A stretch of DNA of 64,000 nt from Eumeta japonica (Eukaryota; Arthropoda; Insecta; Lepidoptera; Psychidae), in assembly GCA_005406025.1 (NCBI GenBank), contig BGZK01000157.1:124001-188000 (forward strand), given 5' to 3'. The translations under genes were made by a program, and so were the position numbers. The notes below the pieces were generated by a model. That model had not been told where the DNA came from. It did not search any database and saw only the letters and a list, made by a program, of their open reading frames with translations. Below are positions 1-12,389 of this stretch, piece by piece (within the stretch, counting starts at the first letter, position 1; the number at the start of each line of letters is the position of its first letter).

Positions 1-3000
1 CGTCACAAGTGGGAAACAAAAAAAAAAAAAGATTCTATGCCGCAGATCGTGTTTCTGTTTGAGTAAGCATATTATTATACGCCGACTATTACGTATTATT
101 TTATTATTGTCTACAGTATAAAGGAGGTGTATTTCCATTTTCACGTACTTCCTTTCGATTTACAATAAAATTGTAATGTATACGACATAAATTTTTATTT
201 ACAGATTCTTCTAACTTTTGAGCAATTCCAATATGTTTGTGCCGCTTAAGAAGTTTCATCCATAGATTTAATACAAAAAATATATGTAGATTTAGAAAAT
301 TCAATATTACGCAGGCGTGTATGTCTTATATGTTTCTTATGAAGCCATAACGTTTGTTTGATTTTTGATAAGGACCAAAAAAATAAATAAAAAGTTTCAT
401 CTAGAGTATACTATTGTAACTATTATAACCCATTTTTTTCAAAACAGAAAAGGAACGAAAAGTAAATTTACTTACAAATGGAAATCGCCAGCAAAAATTG
501 CAGTATCCCATTCGTGGAACGGGTCGTTTCTAAAATTATATTTTTGTCAAATATAATTTAACGACACTCATTAAAACAAATTATACAGTCATTTTCAACA
601 GGAAACTACTTGTTTTAATTGTAAGTCTAATAAAAAAGGCTAAATTAATAGCTGCATCAAAATTGAATAATAATGAACAAAATTGAATTCTTGCACAGTT
701 GCTTGCCGGGAAAATTTTCTAAATAATTTTGATATTTTTTCCTTTCTATTACATTAAACCATTGTTTGAAGCTAACAGAAATTAATCTTCATTGAATTAT
801 GCATATTTTTTCTTTTTGTATACTCACGGTAGAAATCGTTGCTGACAAGAGGCCAAAAACAATTTTCGATCATAAAGTATTTTTAAATGCTTCGCATCAT
901 TAGTCGCGCAATTAAAAGCCTACTGAGTAAATTTTAATATTTGTAATTAATACTACAATTAATGATGTACGACGTAATAATGTTAAACGCTAGCGTTCAG
1001 TTTAGACTGATTTTTACTTTTAATTTTAGTTTAAACTTGTACGTTTCAAGCACTGGTTCCCAAACATCGCTATACAATTATGATATTTGGAATAACCGAA
1101 ACAATAAGCGAAATAATGTTTTAGTTTGACGCAAAGGTAAAATTAAAAACAAAATAGCGGTAACCTGTATCTATGTGTCAAATATTTATCAATTGATATT
1201 TTAATACAAAATGCAATTTTTCTGAAGATCAGATCTTATATCTGATCGCGAAAGTGGATCAAACATGATTTTTTTTTTTATGTACTGGTGCATATGAATA
1301 TAACAACGTAATACAATTACCATCATTGTTTAGTGCTTAACAATAAATAAGTTAAAAGCTAAATAAGATGTTGGCTGATTCTTTAAATATTGAAATACTG
1401 ACAAACGTTGAACAGCGTTCACTGATAATTACAAATCAAACATTACAAAAATTAAAAATATTACTAATGAATGACAGTGCTAACAGACAGATTTACAGTG
1501 CGTGATTTTCAAAGAGTCCAATAATTGATATAACGTTTGAATTGAATTCGACGCTTCACACTCGTCGACGTACACTCCCTCCCGCCTCTCTCTTATTGAT
1601 TGCGTTGTGTTGAGAATAAAAGGCCCGCGAGTTCGTTAAATTGGAAGAATGATTCATTTTCATGGTCGACGGGGCGCTGGTATTTCAGCAACGGAATGCC
1701 GATTGGAAATACAAAACGATGAACTTTGTGATGAAAATCTGCTTTTTGTTCTAAGAGAATAATTTTAAAAATATCCAAATTATTGGACTAGTCTCATGCT
1801 GATCGTGTTAATGGTTAGATTAAGAGACTTCGGTGTTGGAATATACAGAATAAAATCATGAATACAAAAAAAACAATAGGTGTAATGCCAACCCAGAAAA
1901 TAATTTGCAACGAATATGATAACAAACAGACGAAAATTTAAGCTCACTTTATGTAACACATTAATATTACTAGTAATTTTTATCAATGCTACAAAAACAA
2001 ATTTATAAGAATTTGAAATGTAGAACATTGTGGAAAGTGTCGGTGTGGCCAGCAATTAACACCGACTGAAAAAAAAAACAAATGCAACCTCGTCTTATAT
2101 TAAGCGAAGCCTGCAAATGGCCATCTACTAAATATATGTGCTTGCTTCGTCCGCTGCGTAACCGAATGTCCGGCTCAGTGTCTGTGTGCTTACAGTTGAT
2201 ATAAACAGACTGTCAAACGATATTATAAGACGCAGAATACTTGTTTATAACATAGTATGTGTCTTTCTCTAAGTCCATATCGCATGACAGTTTTTTTTTT
2301 TGCATAGCTAGCTTAGTCAGGCAATTATTGGATTAAATGATCTTAACAGCGGAGAGCCATTAAAATAATAAAGAAGAAATGTAGCGTCTCGTATTAAAAT
2401 TCAGTATCTTATCTATCAGTATCTTACCCACTGAACCACGAATGTGGTCACAGACTTTATATTGAATGATGTGAGCTAATTTTGTATTCTAATATGACGT
2501 CTGCTGTATAGGAATGTGAGATGGTCAGTGCTCGAGATTGATCCATGTAAAATTCATATTTTTGAAGTTCCACAATCACTGAACCAAAATCAGATCAGTC
2601 TATCAAGCAGCAATAAATAAAATAAACGGTTAACCCCATAGATCATTCCAAAAACTTCTTGCTATTTTTGGAGCTTGGAGCGCTTGAAAATATATTTATG
2701 AGTGTGTGTTTTTTTTTAATTCTATTGATTATAATAACAGAAATAATTTTATACAAAAATAATATTATTATGTATTTTATGTAGTTTAATATTACGTAGT
2801 TCTCTCCAGACATTATTTATTGTTTTCTCCATAGAGGAAGAAGCCGTACCGAATCTATGGGTGGAAAAAAATACTCGTCCTATCACGTTAAAAATTCTAA
2901 AACTACATGTGTTAGAGCATTTAGTAATATGCATAGAAAATCAGAAAAAAATAATATTTTATCTACTAGTTATTAGTTTAATTATATTAACACAATAACT

Positions 3001-3600
3001 CTTGACGGATACAATTAAGCAATCACAGAAGACAAACGCAAGAAACGTAAATAATCACAAAACATAATGGTAAATATTGTTGATAAATATAGCTGTTCAT
3101 ATATAGGTTTGACGCGTACATTTACAAAGCCCGCATGCGCGGTTTTGTCTTGTCCTATCACTCTCTATATTGTACATAACGTCGTTCTCTTCTGCTGCAC
3201 TCACATGGCGTCGGAATGTATAACTCTTTCTCCTTCTCTCTACATTATGTGTTTGTTCTCTATAAAGTAATGAAATATAACTAAACATGCATTTCACTCT
3301 CAATTTCCGTCCAATTATCGATTGCACGACTCTACAAAAAAATTTTCGTTCTTTGTTCTAAAGGTCAATTTATGTTTTTCCGGTTAATTGTGCACAAAAA
3401 CGAAAAGAAAATACCTTTTTTTGGTATAAGTTTTGTTTTTGTGATAGTTATAGTAATAATACTCATTTTTGATTTTTATTACGAATTTTAATTAATTTTA
3501 ATACATTCAAAAATACCGCGCGACCATAGTAGGATTTTTACGTTCACACAATACCGCTAGATGGCAATCGAGTGATAAACAACGGTCAGGTGTCTTTTAC
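1..3600. other. AT-rich stretch, no gene recognised
   Basis: I see no domain, RNA gene or clear transposon here. Short open frames of 60-90 codons occur on both strands but have the AT-driven composition expected by chance. A minus-strand tRNA-like A-box resemblance near 2,430 lacks a B box and is not called. The stretch at 1,555-1,640 is slightly more GC-rich but carries no frame I can identify. Confidence 0.6.
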
Positions 3601-3607
3601 AAGTCTA

Positions 3608-4311
3608 GAGAAATTTAAAATTTCGTCGCGTAAGTGTAAATATAATGCTGATGCATTCTGTTATATATGTGGCCAATTTATTAAAGTTCGAGGCGTAAAA
3701 TATGTATTACCATGTTATCTGTGCTTATGAAATATCAGAGCGGATGTTAATCATCACACTCAACAGTCATAGCCAGTAAGAACAGAACTTTGTCTAGGAA
3801 AAGGAAAAGTAAAATTTGAGCCAATCGTTGAAGCGGAAAAAGTGTTAATACTGCCTTTGCACATTAAGTTAGAGTTGATGAAACAATTCGTTAAAAAAGT
3901 GAATGAAACTTCAGAATCTTTTGGATACTTGAAAATTTTTTTTCCAAAGTTCTCAGAAGCTAAGTTTAAGCTGCTGGGGTTTTTGTCGCAAATCAGATGG
4001 ATTTTCGTCGATGAAAAATCTTCCACGTTGTAGAATCGTACTCAAAAAGCGAGTTGGAACATTTTCAAAGCAGTAGTTTCTGGATTTTTAGGAAATAACA
4101 AAACGGAATGCTACGAAAAGCTAGTTGAGGATATGCTAAAGTATGTTAAAGCCATGAGCTGCAGGATGTCATTAAAAGTAGAAGAAGAACATTTTCATCG
4201 GGACATTATGAGCTTCGAACAACGTTGTCAAAAGCAATACAATAAAAGCATGATGGGAGATTATATTTGGGGTTTATTGAGAGAAATACCTTCTTAACAT
4301 AAAAGAAAAAG
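3608..4311 (+). pseudogene. Decayed copy of a multi-copy arthropod uncharacterised protein
   Basis: The N-terminal piece (3,608-3,724) reads with a CYICG zinc-finger-like start preceded by ADAF. After a stop and a junction, frame 3,773-4,032 contains RTELCLGKGKVKFEP then LPLHIKLELMKQFVKKV. The frame continues past a stop at 4,030 with FKAVVSGFLGN, KLVEDMLK, SCRMSLKV, FHRDI and GDYIWGLLREIPS. These phrases match, from memory, a large family of uncharacterised arthropod proteins with a CYICG N-terminus and a PPLHIKLGLMK core; the family often behaves like a transposon-associated gene. The middle several hundred residues between CYICG and RTEL are absent, and about 20 residues between MSLKV and the FHRDI motif are also deleted, so the copy cannot encode the full protein. 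In-frame stops lie at 3,722, 3,770, 4,030 and 4,295. The family function is unknown to me; a decayed host paralogue rather than a mobile copy is possible. Confidence 0.75.
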
Positions 4312-4840
4312 TAAAAGGGTGCACTTTAAAATTATTTTCTGCTTTGTTGTAAGTTATTTCGATAGTAAAACTTAATAAATTGATAAATGTATTTATTTCA
4401 ATGGTTTCACCTTTAATTAAAAATTAAAATCACAGACTGAAAAATATCGTTCAATCGGTCTCATAAATACAAAAGCAGACTTTTTCATGCCTTATATTTT
4501 TTTTCGTCTTATTACGACCTAAAGAATCGAAATGTAATGCTTTAAAGTCAAAGTCAATTTTTGCGTTGACCCATGTTATTGAATCGCTAAGATTTTTCAC
4601 TTAAATATTTTTTTTATTGTACGTTATATATGTTTTAAATTAAATTAAGTAAATGTATTATAATCATTCTCTTAATGAATATCATAACCCATTTCTCGTC
4701 TTTGCTTTTTGAAGTCGAGTATAACATCTCACATGGAACTTTATACTTTTGAGCACTTACTTATTATTGTTATTTTTTCACTTTAAAATAGCTGAGATTA
4801 GTAATTAAGTTATATATGTATTAAGTTGTTTTTTGTTAAA

Positions 4841-4874
4841 TAGGCATATATGACAAATGAATCATATATGCCTA
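4841..4874. repeat. Perfect 13-bp inverted repeat (hairpin)
   Basis: Arm 4,841-4,853 reads TAGGCATATATGA and arm 4,862-4,874 is its exact reverse complement, with an 8-nt spacer. It is AT-rich and may be a chance or slippage-derived cruciform. No flanking transposon is recognised. Confidence 0.85.
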
Positions 4875-6280
4875 TTCATTTCTCCCAAACCTATGCACAG
4901 GAAACATCATGTTTCCTCTATAGGATTTAAATATACTTATCAATGTGTATTTAACTATTTTCTGGGAATTAAATAAATAAATAAAATATTTAAGTGATGA
5001 TAACGCTCAAGCACCGTTAATTTTAAATATGATCTTTAAAAAAATTACTTGGGAAGTTTACTGTTTGTTATTACCCTTTTATACTCATTCGGTAATAAAT
5101 TAATTTTTATTGTCGATAAAATTATACGACACTTTATACTGTTAAAAAAGGTTTTTGTTTCTTCGTTGTTATTGGTTTATAGACCCGAACGCACTACGAA
5201 ATTAAAAATAAAACCGGGAACTAGATATGAATGTAAACAATTATTAGGAATAAGGATTTACAGTCTACCCAGGTGAAATCGCACACAATGCCAGTATGCA
5301 CAATTTGCGTACTTGTCCCAATTTGCGTGCACTAATTAGTTCGCCCTAAGGTCGTAACCTTAGTATGATGTGAAAAACTGCGAGTGTCTAAGCCAAAATT
5401 CCATTTGTCTCACGAAATTTGTGCTGCCAAAGCAAGCTGCAATGAAAATATAACATTGAAGTAATGTATGCATATTGAAGTTGGTTTTTACATTGTGCAT
5501 TCGTTTCCTTCACGTCGTTTAATTTGACTCAAATCTTATTCCGATTGCACTTTTTTAGTATTTGTCGTTTCGTACAAGGAGTACAATTTTGATATCGCTT
5601 TTTTTATGTTTTCGTAAATATATTATTTCATTTTGATGCAGCACTACAATGAAGGACCTTAATGAGCGACTACACTGCACTAATGGAAAAATACCTCAAA
5701 GTATTTTCTCCGATGTATTTTTTGAACCAACAATGTTTTTTACAACGTTGAACCAATGTTCAACGACCTCGGTTGCTTAATGACCGATGCACTCATTTCG
5801 AAAGCGAGACGCGAGTATTCATTTACCAGTAAGTAAGTAAATATACTTTTTGAGTTTGATATCCATTGCTTTTTATGCTATTTTATGTAATTATTCTTAG
5901 TAATGATTCTACTATGAGATTGTATTGCTTATGATAGTATAGGTTTCTATACAATTATTGCGTTATTCATTCATAATTATCAATAATTGATCTGTTAGTA
6001 CGTATATGTCATTTATTACGTACCACTCTAAAAAGAAAACCGAGTGTGTGTCTACTTATATACGCACGTAAGAAGTCATTCTTTGATGTAACAGGTGTAA
6101 CAGTAAAAGTAAGTCCAAAAATTTAATCTTACGTGTCAGTACTCTACGTTTGTAAAACCAAGTGTAAATAAAGTCGGTATACGGGCGAAAGTTTTACGTG
6201 ACAACGACTTTGAATGGTAAAATCATTTTAATGTGAATATTCATTCGTATAGTAGGAAGAAGGATGAAATAATAGTAACA

Positions 6281-6341
6281 ATTTAAAACATTTATTTATA
6301 CAAAGAATTATATTTAAAACATTAATTTATACAAAGAATCT
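6281..6341. repeat. Two-copy tandem duplication, period 31 bp
   Basis: The phrase ATTTAAAACATT begins at 6,281 and again at 6,312. Both are followed by ATTTATACAAAGAAT, with one interior T/A difference. It looks like a local, fairly recent duplication. Confidence 0.8.
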
Positions 6342-6439
6342 CGCACTGAATTTCATATTAACAAAATTTATTTTTACCTTTACACATACATACGTATTTA
6401 TATACAATATACATACAATAACTTGCAATACATTTGCAA

Positions 6440-6600
6440 GCTATGCACTAGTAGGCGCGCGGCAGACCGATCATAGTTGAGTGGGAGAGACGCAAGGCAT
6501 TCGGCGGGCCTCTCTGTTCGGTGACTCATCGTTACGTTAAGCGTTACACTTTTCATAAAGTGACTCCCAGCCGCAACCTAATTTAAGACGTTGTCACGTC
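6440..6600. other. GC-richer segment of unknown origin
   Basis: This stretch (…GGCGCGCGGCAGACCG… and GGCATTCGGCGGGCCTC) is clearly more GC-rich than its surroundings and has no long open frame. It could be the terminus or promoter of an old transposon, or a regulatory islet. I do not recognise it. Confidence 0.3.
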
Positions 6601-6754
6601 AAAATTTATTGGTATTCTGTATATTTGTGTACAGAACTAATTAATATTCCAAAAATAATCAAAATGAATAGTTTATCAAATAATAATATTAATTTATAAT
6701 GTAAAAAATTAAAATAATACATGCCGCCAATCAATCTTAAATCTATACATCTAA

Positions 6755-7250
6755 TACATAAATATCTCGTATCACGGTATCTGTGGTCGCACTCCTCCGA
6801 AAGGCTTGACCGATTTTATGTTTTTTAATGTTTGGTAGGTATGAGAATAGGTTGTGAAGTATTTTTCGCTCTCGTACTCCCACCCCCTCAACCATTTTAA
6901 ATAGCGATTTTATTATTTATTATTTTATATTGAAAATGGGACGGGAGCAGAATCGAAAGCCAGGACCGGGACTGAAATTGAAAATGGAGCCGGCGTCAAA
7001 ATTGAGTGTGGGATAGGGTTCGAGAATCAAGAGCCTAATCGGGATAAAAATACAAAAGATGAATGAATTCTATTATATAAAAATAAATGTGTGTATGTTT
7101 GTCCCTAACGCGTGCCTAAGCCATTGATCCAACTATAAGAAACTTTAGTGATACGAACGCACGCCCGGGAAGGTTTCTGAAAAAAACTAGCAATTGTATC
7201 TGGTTTTATTCACGTATTTACACAATAAAACCGAACTTATGAACTGATTT
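6755..7250 (+). repeat. Dispersed element with a hexamer-periodic purine-rich block
   Basis: The left part holds GGCTTGACCGATTTTATG and TTGGTAGGTATGAGAATAG, phrases typical of high-copy insect and lepidopteran repeats. From about 6,938 to 7,045 the sequence has a 6-bp rhythm of words such as GGGACC, GAAATT, GGGATA. It ends in ATACAAAAGATGAATGAATT, a flank shared with the copy near 48,400, then TATAAAAATAAATGTGTGTA. The same class of block occurs at seven or more other sites in the window. The element type (SINE, MITE or truncated non-LTR) cannot be settled by eye. Confidence 0.6.
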
Positions 7251-7449
7251 TAAAAATTCTTTTACTAATAGTTGTAATGTTACTGAATAAATTAGGTTAC
7301 TGACATTTACTCCCTGTTTCATTCATGATACTTATATTCCTAAGACGAATTTTTAATACCTCTTTAATTCATATAGAAAGCTTCACTATCGCCAAGTAAG
7401 ATAGCTTTTAATTTATTTTCATACTATCATTTAGTATCGGTTTCATCCA

Positions 7450-7575
7450 ATGGGAATTTTGACTGGTAACGGAATTAAAATTGAAAGCGAGACGCAGGAA
7501 AGCGAGTGTGGTGTCGGGATCAGAATCAAAACTGAGAACGGGATAGAAGTCGAAAGCGAACTGAGACTTACAATA
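7450..7575 (+). repeat. Hexamer-periodic block, second copy
   Basis: Words such as GAATCA, AAACTG, AGAACG and GGATAG recur in 6-bp phase. The block encodes a false low-complexity open frame of alternating Glu/Gly/Ile-type residues (7,450-7,632), which I do not treat as a gene. It has the same orientation as the block ending at 7,045, so the two may be neighbouring insertions or one split element. Confidence 0.55.
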
Positions 7576-7639
7576 AATAGATATATATATTACTTTTTAT
7601 TTATTTGTACTGATATAGAATATGTGTTGTAGATTCAGA

Positions 7640-8165
7640 CATATTTGGATGACTACCTTTTATTAGTTATTTATTCGTTTTAAATTGCGGGTAGTATTTT
7701 ATGCAAAATTTGAGAGATCTTTACCAACCATCTTCGTAGTGTCGATTTAGATATCGTGTGCTCGCTTCGTAAAAATGCATGCTCGTCAAAAGGATATAAT
7801 CACAGTTCATCTACTAAGAAGAAAGAAGTCTAAATGAAATTATTTCGGCCGCAAAATTGTATGTCCACGAGATGCGGTCTTCACTCTGAATATTATATCA
7901 TATATTATAGATTTGTTTGGTGGTTTTCAACAGTAGGAATTATTTGTCCAAATTCGGTTCAAATGTGTTGTTCTTAATACTGCTGGTATTCATTTTCAGT
8001 GACAATCTCAAAATACTACTCGAGCAGGTGTATTGCTACCAATCAGAACATAAGCACATACAAAGAACCGAAACATTCCTATTTTACTTCCTACTTACAG
8101 AATAGAATGCTGATACAAGAAATCATTTTAAATCAATTGCAAACTAACAGTTTAATTATTGGAAA
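7640..8165. other. No feature recognised
   Basis: AT-rich DNA in which overlapping 60-95 codon frames are not supported by any recognisable protein motif. Confidence 0.5.
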
Positions 8166-8167
8166 AT

Positions 8168-8260
8168 TGCTTAACGCGGCTTGCAGGAAGTGCTGTTTGG
8201 CAGAAATCGTCACGTTAGAAAAAAGCGTTATGCTCCCTTCATTCGAGTCTCATCGACTCT
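8168..8260 (+). repeat. Dispersed repeat related to the copy at 15,195-15,308
   Basis: The two copies share AACGCxGCTxGC, then GAAATCGTCACGTTAGAAAA here against GAAATTGTCACGTAACGAAA at the second site, then a GCxTTATGC word, a TTCATTCGA word and a terminal CGACTCT. The shared order of words over about 100 bp makes chance unlikely. It looks like the tail of an unidentified moth repeat. Confidence 0.65.
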
Positions 8261-8359
8261 TTTTCTTTCTAATAAATACCAGTTATTAAACAAATGTGGC
8301 GGGTAACCGTGCACAGCAATGCGCTAATTTAGTTTTTCAATATTTTAGATAAAAACATA

Positions 8360-8379
8360 AATATATATATATATATATT
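8360..8379. repeat. Short (AT)n microsatellite
   Basis: Uninterrupted alternating AT of about ten units. Confidence 0.9.
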
Positions 8380-8849
8380 ATCATGTTATACGCGTTTGCT
8401 ATGAATCAATGAAGTATCATTGAGGTAATTTCTGTATGATTGTTTTTTTTATTTTTATTCAGTTCTGGAGATGGGATTCAATTTTAATTATTGATTAAAC
8501 TCATTTTATAGATAGAAATTTGACATCTATTATCGATTTCAAAAATTACGTAATTGTGCGGCTTAACCGATTTAACAAGGTGTTAAATAAGAAAAATGAT
8601 AATGCACTTTGTGTTTTATTTAGTACTTTTTTATATAAGTTATTATTTACTATTCTATATGTAACGTATCCAATTGTAATTAAAAAAAAAACATTTTTCT
8701 TTATATATCATTTTATATTTCTCGTTTAATTATGTACTTTCAAAAGTTGTTAATTTATTACACTGACCCTGTCGTTTGATTAAACACAACACAAAGCGAA
8801 GAAACTTCGATCTGACCGGGTGTCACACAACTCTAGTTTTTTCAACTCA

Positions 8850-9150
8850 GAACTTTATCTCGTCCGACGAGCTTTTAGCTCTTACTAGCCACGGGAATCG
8901 ATGAGAGCGCCAGGAAAGGATCCGCTCTTTACAAACACAGCGAGGTCTCGTATATGAGGCGGCATTCGGAACTATCGCCGCCGATCGCGTCGCGCGTCTG
9001 GGTTTTGAAGAGGAAATTATTTTTCCGCGCCGTTTCGCGCGAAGGCCCGCTCCGAGCTGAACGATTCCGCCCAGACGTGTGCGGGCTGAGGATTCGCGTT
9101 CGTCGCCCCCCGCGCACAAGGCGGCGATACGTTGCGAGGGATTAAGCTGT
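8850..9150. promoter_or_regulatory. CpG-rich island, candidate promoter or enhancer
   Basis: About 300 bp stand out sharply from the AT-rich surroundings, with dense CpG and a palindromic TTCGCGCGAA (9,034-9,043) containing TTTCGCGC (9,033-9,040), an E2F-type word. Overlapping open frames occur on both strands (63 codons plus, 90 codons minus), but GC-rich DNA opens frames easily and none resembles a known protein. I infer a promoter, untranslated first exon or regulatory islet. A GC-rich transposon terminus is the alternative. Confidence 0.35.
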
Positions 9151-12100
9151 CGAACTCCAAATTAACATTTGTGACTAGCGGAACGTTAGAGGTATCAAAA
9201 ATTAATTGTTTTGATCGGTGAAGTTTTAGCGCGATCTCGGCGTTATTTTGAGTAATCGCAAGTATTTATGCTATTTTTAGCATGTGACTTAGCATATTGT
9301 CGCGCCTGTATGTCGAGCCTTGTAAGTCCCCGTTAATACGATTCATTATTGACGACCGCTTTTATTCGCTTTGTGCGGGTGATGTTAAGTATTACGTATC
9401 ACTCTTATTGACATCAATGGGGCGTCTTCTCGATTCTTATTCTGCCTATTCGAGTGTTTTCAGAAGTTCCATTTTTAGAACTTGAATATTTCTAATAGAA
9501 ATAGATTATATTAATAAGATTTTATTTGTGTAACACAATCTTCATTACAGTATCAACTATGTATTAACGTTAGTATATGTCTCTTGTAAACTAGAATAAC
9601 GTAAAATTTATTGAGCTCAAATCTATAGGTTATATCTGATACGTTACTACAAAAGTTTAGGGCAGAAATTTGGACAACTTTAAATCCAATTTGTTGTGCA
9701 CTGTTACCATAAAAACGGTCATTGATTTTAAGGTAACGATTTGCATAAGAGCTATAGAGTTTGTATAGCTGTTACCTAGAATCGTTTTGTTAAACGATTA
9801 CGACACTATTCGTGTGTTTGAAATCACTGGAAAGTTTGAGAAAATAGTGCAAAAACGATGCGTCATTTACCTATTCATAAAAATTATCAGTTTAACAGAA
9901 TTCGGCTAGCTATAAATATATAAATAGACTAAACTGGACTGTGTCAGTAGAAATTGTGAATTGACTAAGGGATTTTAGAATAATAAACCAGTAGGATGAC
10001 GTTCAATCGCTATATTGAATGACATTTTAAGTTTTCTTTAAATAAATCATGTTCATGGCTCACGACACACGGCGATTTATACTCGCGAGATTTGAGGAGC
10101 TACTATTATTAACGCACCCCTATTTATATAAAGGGTAAGTAGGGACCACAGATTTCCAAATGGTACTATCTTAGCCGAGTGCGTGGGCTAGCATTAACTG
10201 CGCAATGAAAGTTTATTACCGATTAGGAGAATGACATTTTTGTATCGTTTGGTAATATAAAAGTAATATTGAATACTTATTTAGCTTTCGGTTCAATGCT
10301 TTTAAGCATATTTAAGAATATGTATTCTTGAATGTATGTTAGAGTAAAAGAGTGCACGCAGGTTACATTCACAAAATTCATGTTGAAATTTGCGAAAAAG
10401 CGCAAAACATTGTTTGTCTAACTTAAGACTTGAGAGAACATATCGGACAACGACATCAATAGCGATATAAGAAAAAGTCTGTGCAATATTTATGAATAAA
10501 ACAAATATCCTTAGCGCATTTGAATTTAATTAAACATATTCCCATGTATGTCAGTTAAAAATTGTTAAAATAATATTGGAATTTATAAATTACATTTTTT
10601 TAATTTACATCTATTGTAAACAATGAACATCTTTAAAACAATGTATAAATTACACATTTATAAATTATATCATAGCAGAGTTACCTTTTGCTTTCAAAAT
10701 AGAAGATATAAAGGAAAAGTATTTGTGGGGCAAGGTAGTCTCATACTAATCGTTAATTTTTCACTTATCTTTTATTTTATTTCATAAATGTATACCAACC
10801 CTCTACCGATTAGGGTTGTCCTGCAGTCAGTCACCTGCTTCACTTTTTTTCTGGTTCCGAGAAGCTCTGAGATGTAGGGAATACATTGGTTCTCGTTTGT
10901 TTTCATCAAAACATGCTGTTCAGATTTATTAATTTTTTTTATTATAGTTAATTATTCTAACACAGGGACTACGACCAATTGCGCTCGTTTTAGAAGAAAA
11001 CCGTGCTCATCAACGGAGAATAATTTAAACGAAAACAATTTGCGAAGAATTAAGAAAAGAACTGAGCCATCTATATTTTTATATGCCGTAGGGTCTTTGA
11101 GACATAATTGTCGATACCTAACTCACGCTGTGTATTTAGGATCGAGACGTAGGTTGACTCTGAAAGATTTACTTGCAGAGAAGCTTTGAGCGAATACTCC
11201 TTGTACGTTTGTTACATTATTTTACAGAGATGGGATTTAAATGATCACTCGTCATTTTTATTAATAATTGATATTCAATGGAACACAGAAAAACCAATTC
11301 ATATTATAATAGGACAAGACATAACAAGGAAAAGTTGGATTCCAAATTTTCAGCTTTGATCGAATTTATTATTGTGTTTATTTGCCCTATTAATTATGTG
11401 TCTCGGGTGCCAATTTTTTATTTCTGGAATTGAAAATAATGAAATGAAATAATAATAAAATAATACTCAAAACATAGTAAAAAGTCCTAATATTATGTTG
11501 AATAATAAATAATACACCATGTACCGTAACTTCTAAGATCCACAGCAAATTATTTCTGCCTTAATTATTTTAACTTTCGTAATTACTTCCAAAACACAGA
11601 ATAGGACCACCTTCGAGTTTTATAGCAATCGAACAATACAACGAAGTTAGTTTGTGTTTTGTGCCGAAATACGCAAATACGCTCTCGGTTGTTAACTTCG
11701 GGCCGAGCTTAATAACTTATATAATTATCCATAGATATTTTGCTACGTACGCAGGGTTGACAATTCTCATCTATATATCTTACTTAATAACGAATGATTG
11801 TTTTTGGCAAAAAGGAAACCATGGACTGTACGGGACTAAAAAAATCTGACATTGGCATTACTTTCTGGAGTTGTAATTGTGCGATGGCTTTTTAAATATA
11901 CGTACTTATAATATTAATATAATTCTGCAGTTCAAAGTCTATTCGTATATTTTTATTTACACCATACATTCTTAGGGGTTCGTCAATAATGTAATATAAG
12001 ATCGCGAATGAAATCGGGAGTCGATAAGTTTTGGATGATGGAGACTTAACCAAAATAGTGACCGCCGGTCGGCGTGAATTGCATAAATACGTGTAAGATA

Positions 12101-12180
12101 GCAAATTGGCAAATCCATGATTAGAAGTCAAATGAGTCGTCGTTGTAGATGGATCAACTTTACGTTTCGACCACTGTATA
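9150..12180. other. Anonymous stretch
   Basis: No transposon protein, SINE head or gene is recognised. A TATATAAA-like word occurs near 10,135 with no supporting context. A minus-strand 120-codon frame (11,892-12,254) overlaps the end of this block but has no recognisable domain. Confidence 0.55.
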
Positions 12181-12192
12181 GATCTACAAAAG

Positions 12193-12225
12193 TATATAAA
12201 CACAGCGCGATGCGAGCGGGCAGAG
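12193..12225 (+). promoter_or_regulatory. Candidate TATA promoter
   Basis: TATATAAA at 12,193-12,200 is followed by a locally GC-rich run and, about 30 bp downstream, GCAGAGCGGCA. This matches the spacing of a metazoan core promoter, though no clear initiator consensus (TCAGT) is present. A short ORF begins about 90 bp further on. TATA words are common in AT-rich DNA, so the GC-rich downstream context is the only added support. Confidence 0.25.
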
Positions 12226-12315
12226 CGGCATTTACAGCGATCGACGAGCTCCAACTGATTAAGATTTTATAAAGGTTTGAACTGATACATTTCGACTGCT
12301 AATTAGCCAGCCATC

Positions 12316-12387
12316 ATGTGTTACACGAACATTGTCCGCAGCAAGGGTCCGGACCGGCAGTTACAAATACCGGCCAGCTCGAAGTAG
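12316..12387 (+). CDS. Possible 23-codon small ORF
   Basis: An ATG in the context GCCATCATG opens a 23-residue frame with balanced codon use, unlike the AT-biased surroundings: MCYTNIVRSKG, then PDRQLQ, then IPASSK and TAG. It lies about 120 bp below a TATATAAA box. I do not recognise the peptide. It may be a translated small ORF, the start of a first exon whose donor lies near the stop, or chance. No signal peptide is evident. Confidence 0.15.
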   Translation: MCYTNIVRSKGPDRQLQIPASSK

Positions 12388-12389
12388 CT

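Larger units (their letters stand above)
4312..6440. other. Anonymous AT-rich stretch
   Basis: No gene or transposon domain is recognised. It contains a perfect hairpin at 4,841-4,874 and a short tandem duplication at 6,281-6,341, listed separately. The stretch near 5,280-5,420 is a little less AT-rich but has no recognisable coding frame. Confidence 0.6.

Noticed and set aside
1593..2055. Adjacent minus-strand frames of 61 and 91 codons
   Set aside because: Phe/Tyr/Asn/Ile-rich composition typical of random AT-rich DNA; no motif.
2415..2450. tRNA-like A box on the minus strand
   Set aside because: GTGGTTCAGTGGGTAAGAT resembles an A box, but no B box follows at the needed distance.
11892..12254. 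120-codon minus-strand open frame
   Set aside because: No family resemblance. It overlaps a better supported plus-strand promoter-like context.
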